Below are positions 56,901-64,000 of a DNA stretch of 64,000 nt, piece after piece; position 1 is the first letter of the stretch, and the number at the start of each line of letters is the position of its first letter. The notes beneath the pieces were generated by a model that saw only the letters and a list, made by a program, of their open reading frames with translations, had not been told where the DNA came from and did no database searches. The stretch comes from Austropuccinia psidii (Eukaryota; Basidiomycota; Pucciniomycetes; Pucciniales; Sphaerophragmiaceae): NCBI GenBank assembly GCA_023105745.1, contig JALGQZ010000002.1:41027997-41091996 (forward strand), in the 5' to 3' direction. A program made the position numbers and the translations under genes.

Positions 56901-59900
56901 GTAGTCTTTCCCAGTAGACTAAAGAGAGTAAATATTTAACTCTCAAAATTATGACTAATAATAACTAATGATTATATTATTAGTCAGAATTCTTTATTCT
57001 AAGTATAGCTACTTGATATTAAAACTGTATCAATAATAACCACATGAAAAGATTTGGAGCTCACCTGAAAATTTCTTAAAATACCTCCACCTAAAACCTT
57101 GCCTATCTTAACTTTCTCTCCCAAGGCTATTGTATTGTTTTAAGTTCTAATTTATTTACAAATATGTTTCTCATAAGGCCTATACCAGAAAATTATTTAT
57201 AATAGCAGCATTAGACATCTTCTGAAAATCTATTCCAATTTCTTATTGTATTTCCAGTTTTATGAGTTTTCTCAAACGAATTCAGACCTTTGTCATTGAA
57301 ACTTGTGATATTGAATGTTAACCCCCTTAAATAATTATATCATAGCTATAGACTATTTCCCTGGAATAAGACATGAAGTCAAAAGGAAAATAAATATCAC
57401 TGATAGATTATGAATGCTTATCTTATAAAATGAACTCCTTTGAGCTAAATAATTTGACAAAGTATGCTATTTAGCTAGTAATAATTTATTCTTTGATCAC
57501 ATTAAATCTTTGGAGAAGTTCAAACAAGGTAAAGTTATTTATAGAGCTCAATTTGACTTCAAATATGAAAATGATCAAAGAAATATGATTCTGAAACAAT
57601 ATAAGTATATTTATTAAGAAATAACTCAGTCAAATGTATGCCATTCTTTATGTAAATTTATATGAATGATCTGTGTCAATGCGTAAAAACTTGTAAATAT
57701 GTTGTAAAAATAAAATATTCTGTTTCATATTTGACTTTTGCAAAACAAAAATTTGGCAAAATTCTTTTTGAGATATGTTTCAAAAATGAATACAGGAAAT
57801 ATCTTTTATAATTATATTCCTAAACTTGATTGAAAAACCATATTTTTTTGACAAGAAATTGTCTTGTTCAATATATTTTTTTCATATTATAAATATAGCA
57901 ACATAAAATACCACAGGATGGCAATACTTCTATCAAAGCCTGCATAAATAATAACCCATATTTTTTGAAGATAAAGTTGCCATTCATAAACATGGAAGGA
58001 GAGATATGGGAAAAAATTTCAATTTATTCAAACATACTCAGAAATGGTAGAGAAAAATGAATTTTATGGCTATGTATATTAGGGTTTGACAGCCTCAAAT
58101 ATGACCACAGCTCCAATCTCACTGAATAATAATTGCTAAATATTATAAGAAGAAATATTTATATATCTGAGTATTAGTAATACTCCAAGATATCAATATC
58201 TTGAAAAATTCAGAAATAATTTCATTCAGCTAACAAAAAGGAGATTGGTGAGAAAAAGGTTTAATAGGTATACTGACAAATAAAAACATACAGGATATTC
58301 AGGTGAAGGTGCAGATAAATGTTTCATATTAATTTGAAACAAGTAATATATACCTTCTTATATTACAAAAGGAAGACTAATTCAAAGATATACAGCATTT
58401 AAAGAGATTTATTCCCCTGATAATGAAAATCTATCCAGCTCCAATCTCTCTCATCAAATACACCAAATTAATTTTTCCTGTATTTTTCACTTTTACACTT
58501 ACATATTTTACTAGATTTCTCTCAAAGAATAATTTTTATCTCCAATTTAAATATTTCTATAGCTTGATTAATGAAATAAGTACCTTTTTATATTAATTTT
58601 TTCTAATTGTTATATTTTTTGGTGGGAGAACATAATTTGAAGATGGAAAATCCCATTAAATTTGAACAATATGTCATTTTCATTACCAATTTTTTCAAAA
58701 GAGTTATGGAAATACCTCTTTCACGATACTATATCTATATTTTGGAGACATTAAAAAAATTGTATTTCCATATTTTTTATGTTCAAAAATATACTTGTTG
58801 ATGGATTAAAACTATCTACCATATTCTTAGCTTAATAGTTTTTTGGAATATCTACTATTTTCTGAAATCTTATATGAAGAATTCATGTTTAGAAACAAAA
58901 AAACTCTTTCATATTTTTGAATATAACAGATTATTTTCTTGATAAATTTCTCCAGAAAGATCAATATTCAACCACAAATATGATGAAATCCTTTTCTCTT
59001 TTCATTTAGATATAGACCCTAAACAAAGGAAAATCCACAAGTATTCTTAAATACCATAACCCCATACTCTGCTGAATTCCAAAGATCAACTCATTTCCAA
59101 TATCTTTTATTCTATTCCATCACCAAATCATGCCAATTTAGGACCATTTGTTGAGTGAAGTGGTGAGCTCAGAAGAAAGGTTTTCTGCACTAAATTGATT
59201 TTTATCTACCAATTATGAGCTTTGTTTATTTTCAGCACAGCTTCAGTTGAGTATGTGCTCAACAAGATCTGTTTCATGGACTTCCCCTTCCTTTTAAAAT
59301 TGAATATTATAATGAAATTATGACTCAATCTCCTAGTTCTAAAAGCAAAAAGTGACCATTCTAAGTCTCATGAGCCACCAAATAGTGTATTTACTATTTA
59401 ATGGAAAAATCTTTGGTTGTTACCCTTGGATCATTGAATTATTCATTATTGGAGGATAATCTCCGAAACAAAATGGATGAATGGAAAAGATAATATATGG
59501 TATGAGAGGGCCATTTTAAAGACAAATAAGCTAATTTGAAGGAATGATAGAGTTTTGGTATGCAATTGTGATGTTTTTTGCTTATTTTGACGTTTTTTGT
59601 TCCATTTCTCAAAATATTGATGAACAACATGAAAGGACTTTGATCTAGTTTCCAAAAGAGGATTGATTGAAATTTCTAAAATTCAGTATAATACATATAC
59701 TTGGGAAACTCATTTCTTGGGATTAATTTGAGTAAAAGTATCTACATTATTTTTATATAAAGCTTTAATAGAATTTGAGCTCAATATTTCCTTGTTCAAA
59801 TAATATATTTAGTAGAACTTCATTTTTTCAAGGACTTTTAGAATGTATCATTGAGAAATTAATCCATTTTAACTGTAAGATATGAGAAAAAGATCTCTTT

Positions 59901-60349
59901 TAATTGATATAGTAATTTTTTGAAAGGTGAATGATTATTAAGAGATTGTGGAGGGCCTTTTAGTTTCTTTCAATGATCTATATGGCCAGTTTGAACCTAT
60001 TCCCAAGGGAAGTATTTTCCTTCTTTGTGGACTATTGGATGCTGTATTCTCCGGAAATAATTTTTCCCAAACTGATAATTTAGTTTTGTGGTTTAGTTTT
60101 TTCTAAAAAATATACTATGAATTTCAAAATAAAAAAACTTAATTGATTAAGAGTTTTTTTCAGTCTTTTTTGATAAATAATAGAAAACTCACAAACACAA
60201 AATCATTTTGTTCTAGTAACCCTTTTATTTTATTTCTCTTTTGGGCCTATATTCTTAAGATTTGCAACATTAAAATTGATATATATAGTAAAACTTAAAA
60301 ATGAAGGATTTTTCACATTAGAATACTTGAATAATTAAGCTTTTTAAGG
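53966..60349. other. Unassigned AT-rich DNA, 6.4 kb
   Basis: Uniformly AT-rich with short open frames on both strands (53892-54107, 55717-55932, 58607-58801 and others), none with a recognisable domain or a sister copy in the window. No LTR ends, tRNA or tandem repeat stood out. It may be very old transposon sequence. Confidence 0.5.
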
Positions 60350-61145
60350 TGTGGATATGAAGTGTTTATTGAAAATCAAATACTTTTCCTGTCCTGAAAA
60401 ATTTGTATAAGGTAAAATATGATTAAATATGATTAAATATGTTTGGTATTTTTAAGAGAAAATATGACAAATTCATTTTTTTTAACTTAATAAGTATAAA
60501 AAATGATATTATAAAGATTTATTGTTTTACCAACAATAAACATTTATCCAGAAATACCCTACAAGAGGCATTTAAGGCTACAAAAGAAATTTCTTCAAGA
60601 GCAATTTCGATTGGAATCACTCAAGAAAAGAAATCAAAGAAATAAATATAAAAACAAAGTCTTTAAAAATATTATTAGAGTGAAAAAATTCCCAAAAGTG
60701 ACCAGAGTGAATTTGGAAACAAAGTGACAGGTAACAGTGATGAAAAATGCTTTAATTCACTTATGGAGTGGTTAAAGGGTAAAAATGATTATAAATGTTA
60801 CAAAGAATAATTATAATAATTTTCTCAAGTGCTTAAAGGGTTGAAAATGATTGAAGAAAGGGGGTTGAAATCTTTTATTGTTTGGTTTAACAGTTATTAA
60901 ACTAATTATAGAAGGAAAAGTTTGTAACATAAAGAGAAAAGTGGGGCAAAGAAGAGATTCTTTTATAGCCACCAATTTTCTTACTCCAAAAGTACAATTT
61001 ACTCTTTTCAATCATAGAAAACACTTTGACAATAGAAAAGACAATTATAGAATCATTGCACCCTGGTTTAGACCAAAAAAGGGTTGTATTTAGCCATTTT
61101 TTGCTATTTTCAGCCAATTTAGACTCTTAAATCAGCCATTGCTAT
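60350..61145 (+). repeat. Family III repeat, 5' fragment
   Basis: Starts TGTGGATAT as at 40222 and runs through the CTTACTCCAAAAGTA block to AAATCAGCCATTGCTAT, where similarity stops. It supplies the part of the family that precedes the insertion point of copy 1. Confidence 0.65.
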
Positions 61146-61474
61146 CACCAGGGAAAATGTTGCATCAATCACCAGAAATTGACTTCATGTCCCCCCACTG
61201 TCAGTATAAGATCTTGCTTCAGTCACATTATAGTCACCGGATTTAGTGGGTCACATCACATCTGCATCAGGACAACATCAATTGTCACATGAGTATGTCA
61301 CTCCAAGCCCAAACCCATATCAACACCATTTTCAAGGTTTGGGTAATTACACCTCATGGTGCAAGCCAGCAGTTTGGCAGCTCATATTTGTGCATGAGAT
61401 GACTTCCACCCCTTTACCATGCCTACTCTCATGCATGAATTGGCTTCCACATCCCTGCCTAATCCTCTCCAACC

Positions 61475-61860
61475 CTTAAAATTTTTATGCTCCTGAACCA
61501 TCCTCAAGATATTCCTCTGTGGCAGTGCCCCTATATCCAGCCTGCCACTTAACATGCTCACACTCCCACTCCACCCTCACCCCTCCTTACAGCTCCTCCC
61601 ACCCGCCTAATCCTCTCTGCCGCTTACCATCCTTATGCCTCCAAAGCCGCCTTCACACTGGCCTAATCCTCAATGCTGCTTACCATCCTTACGCTCCTGC
61701 AGTGCCCTCAAGATGTGACTCCAATGCCTCCCTCACCCCTGCCTTATCTTCTCTGCTGCTTACAATCCTTACGCTCCCATGGTGCCCTCAAGATAAGCCT
61801 CCAACGCAGGCACCTCATCTCTGCACTCACCCCTGCTTACCATCCTTATGCTTCTGTATT
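61475..61860 (+). repeat. C-rich degenerate minisatellite
   Basis: Repeats of a unit near 75-80 bp around GCTTACCATCCTTAYGCTCC (61622, 61675, 61755, 61832) with GCCCTCAAGAT following in two of them. A strongly C-rich plus strand inside AT-rich DNA. From memory such blocks occur in LTRs of rust elements, which is not verified here. Open frames across it (61519-61914, 61673-61870) are probably by-products of the repeat. Confidence 0.6.
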
Positions 61861-62620
61861 AGACCCATAGGGTACAGTGGCTTGTTGGCGTACACAATGA
61901 ACACAGTCAAATAAATATGCTGAGTGGCCTTCTCTTCCAACAGGCTCTCAGGGGAAATTGGTGGGAATATTCACAATGTTGTGGTTAGGGTTTGAATCAT
62001 GAGACTCACAAATTAAAACGTAATAAGTCTACTATGTAAGAAGAGAATTGTGTCTCCTGTTTCCATGACAAAACCATTTTATTTCTTATCATTAAAATAG
62101 AACACTTTGCTTAGTCCTTACCTCATGAGAGTTTAATAGTTCAAAAGTTGACTTTAGTAGGTTTCTCACTAGTAAAATTTATTCAATTTCTCACAGTGAA
62201 GTGATTTCATTTGAATGATATGAACTAATTTGCAACACATCATCTCTATGAATTTCCCAACAAATCATATTTTGCAAATGCAATAAAACTTCAATCAATA
62301 TTGATGGAAGGTTGCAAGGCTGTTGATGGGCAGGTTTCATTTGGTCAGCTTGTGGTTCTAAAATGTTTTTTTTCTAGAAATTCACTAACTATTGAGCTTA
62401 TTTGAATTTATAGTTAAGCTCTTTCAAATTTTCCAAAATTCTCCAATATTGATATTACCTAAAAAATAATCAATTATCTTAAGCTTATTTTGCTTCCACA
62501 ACTTTCAGAAATCCTGCCCTTTTTCTTCAATTTTGATCTTTTTATTCTAGAACTTTCAATCAAGTTATCAATCAATTTATAATGATCTATCTACTTAATA
62601 AACAACTGAATTCAATGAAC
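61861..62620. other. Flank without a supported gene
   Basis: Continues from the minisatellite with moderately GC-richer sequence to about 62070, then AT-rich. It may include the rest of an LTR and leader of the element whose decayed frame follows. No ends could be defined. Confidence 0.35.
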
Positions 62621-64000
62621 AAAGAACTTCAGCCCCAGAGAGTGGAAGTGAAATCTCTGACATGGTCAGTAGTCATGAATTAGGAATTGAAGTAGAGAGC
62701 CAGTCACATGAAAATAATAAAGATACACCAGTTCTTCCAGAATGTGAGCATGCATCCATCTTGAATATTTGGAATCTCTCAAAACCTGATCTTGTGTCAT
62801 AGCCTTTATTTCAGCTCAGCCCCCAAGCTCTCAAAAACAAAATTTCAAAAGCTATGAGAAGGAAAAGACTGTTGAGCCTTGTGCACCAACAGAAGATTCT
62901 GGGCAAGATGATGTAATTTTCAGTGGGAAGGTTGAAATTATATCCAAGGAACGATTTGTCTCAAATATCGCTCAAACAATCCCAAGCCTGGAAAAAATTC
63001 AACATGATAGTAAGATTCCTGGCTATGTATGTCAAAAGATTGCTGAAGCAATGAGCCTCCTCAAAATGGATTTGAACTGTAAGTATATTACTATTTCAAT
63101 GAAAAGACGTTAAAAATGGCTGCTTAAAATATATGGGCAGGTGTGGAGGTGGGAGAATCTCTACCTGAAGCATCGTGAGTGTTAATTGGAGTTCCAGGCA
63201 AAGGTTTAGGAAAAAGACCGAATATAAATGCCACCAAAAAAACCAGCAAAAAAGGCCATACCTTTGAAGCTGCAAAAGATTCCTGGGATCAAGGTGATGA
63301 CATTTTCAATTTTGAAGTGGATCATATTGATAATGAACCTCTGCATACTAAAAGCCCCCCATACTCAATGAAACAATCCATGATGAAACCCCTCCTGCCT
63401 CTCCTCAAAATATTCAAGCCTTTCAAGAAAGGGAGACAATTAAACATGATACAATGGGTCAAGGTATGACTAATATAATACCAGACCCTGAGCACAAAGT
63501 CTCATCCTCAACTAATGTTTAAGGAATATTTGAATTCTGCATTGAAGATTTTGAAGAAATTTTGAATTATCATTCTAATATTACTCAAGAATCATGGAAA
63601 AGGGGGCTTGATAATATTAATAGTATTTACAAAAATCAATGGGAAAATTTACCAACAAATGATGCTGATACATTCCTGCCCATTGGTATTAATGTGATCA
63701 GTAACCAAGAGCTTAAAATTTTGGCATGGCTTGAGGAGCTTGAGATTGCAGATGATCTTTATCTTTCTGAATCATAAATTATGATTTGGCTGATGACTAA
63801 AGTGATATACATTGCAATATATAGGGTTAGATTTTCTTAAGGCAACAGAAACAGAAGCATTTTTTAATGATAACATTTGGAATCTCAAATTGATGAAGGA
63901 ATTGGCTCAACCTCAAGATAATCTCCTAAAATCTGAACACTCATTCTTCAAAATGGTTCAGAGCCTTCTTTACCCCTCCAATCCAATTAAACATTTTTGA
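62621..64000 (+). pseudogene. Decayed Gag-like or accessory ORF of a rust repeat (runs off edge)
   Basis: Protein-like pieces follow one another in shifting frames: SGSEISDMVSSHELGIEVES (from about 62640), NATKKTSKKGHTFEAAKDSW (63179 frame), ETIHDETPPASPQNIQAF (from 63358 in another frame, with a TAA at 63520-63522), NITQESWKRGLDNINSIY (63562-63777) and WNLKLMKELAQPQDNLL (63812-64000). Each is polar and low in complexity except the last two, which look like folded protein. A GTAAGT at 63078 could be a 5' splice site. From memory I associate such sequence with repetitive genes of A. psidii, but no domain is assigned. Frameshifts and stops suggest a relic. Confidence 0.5.

Noticed and set aside
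61519..61914. 131-codon Pro/Ser/Leu-rich frame
   Set aside because: It is a translation of the C-rich minisatellite; overlapping frames give similar low-complexity protein.

Overview
The window is dense, AT-rich, repeat-filled eukaryotic DNA, most likely from a rust fungus (Pucciniales). The Gag and Pol sequences resemble, from memory, those that fill the very large genome of Austropuccinia psidii; this species call is an inference and was not checked by any search. I found no confident host gene, tRNA or rRNA. Nearly all recognisable content is LTR retrotransposons of three repeat families plus old, unidentified AT-rich DNA.

Family I is a Ty3/Gypsy chromovirus (spliced leader exon, Gag with a zinc knuckle, protease, RT, RNase H, DD35E integrase, C-terminal chromodomain) with 2.0-kb LTRs. 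Copy 1 (1-3649) is a young 3' end. Copy 2 (17196-25282) is old and full of stops. Copy 3 (42231-52928) is complete, with two 2028-bp LTRs and a 5-bp target duplication AATTT; two point lesions (a TGA between gag and protease, and one extra A before RT) separate it from an open gag-pol. Family II is a different Ty3/Gypsy-like element with FIDD in its RT: copy a (4844-17195, recently damaged) and copy b (25283-32627, decayed). Family III is known only as LTR-like fragments (3650-4843, 40222-41979, about 53090-53965, 60350-61145).

Layout: positions 1-32627 form one nest. Copy 1 sits in a Family III LTR, which sits in Family II copy a, which sits in Family I copy 2, which sits in Family II copy b. 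Decay increases outward. Next come a 3.1-kb direct tandem duplication (31013-37229), unassigned DNA, a Family III LTR, the complete Family I copy 3, about 6.4 kb of unassigned DNA, another Family III fragment, a C-rich minisatellite (about 61475-61860) and a decayed open frame running off the right edge.

The most unusual feature is in the 5' half of Family II copy a. About 32 dispersed copies of a 25-30-nt motif (6328-9750 and 11359-11850) fit one small H-type pseudoknot. Stem 1 swaps GCC/GGC for GTC/GAC, and stem 2 swaps CAGCA/TGCTG, GAGCA/TGCTC, CATCA/TGATG, GGCA/TGCC, AACA/TGTT and TGTA/TACA. Three further pseudoknots of the same architecture but different sequence lie at 5205-5741, between short unrecognised open frames. 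The function of this array is unknown. A second point of interest is the Family I Gag region, where two long frames overlap, the non-Pol frame is the better conserved, and a TTTCCCA heptamer sits in the right register just before its stop.
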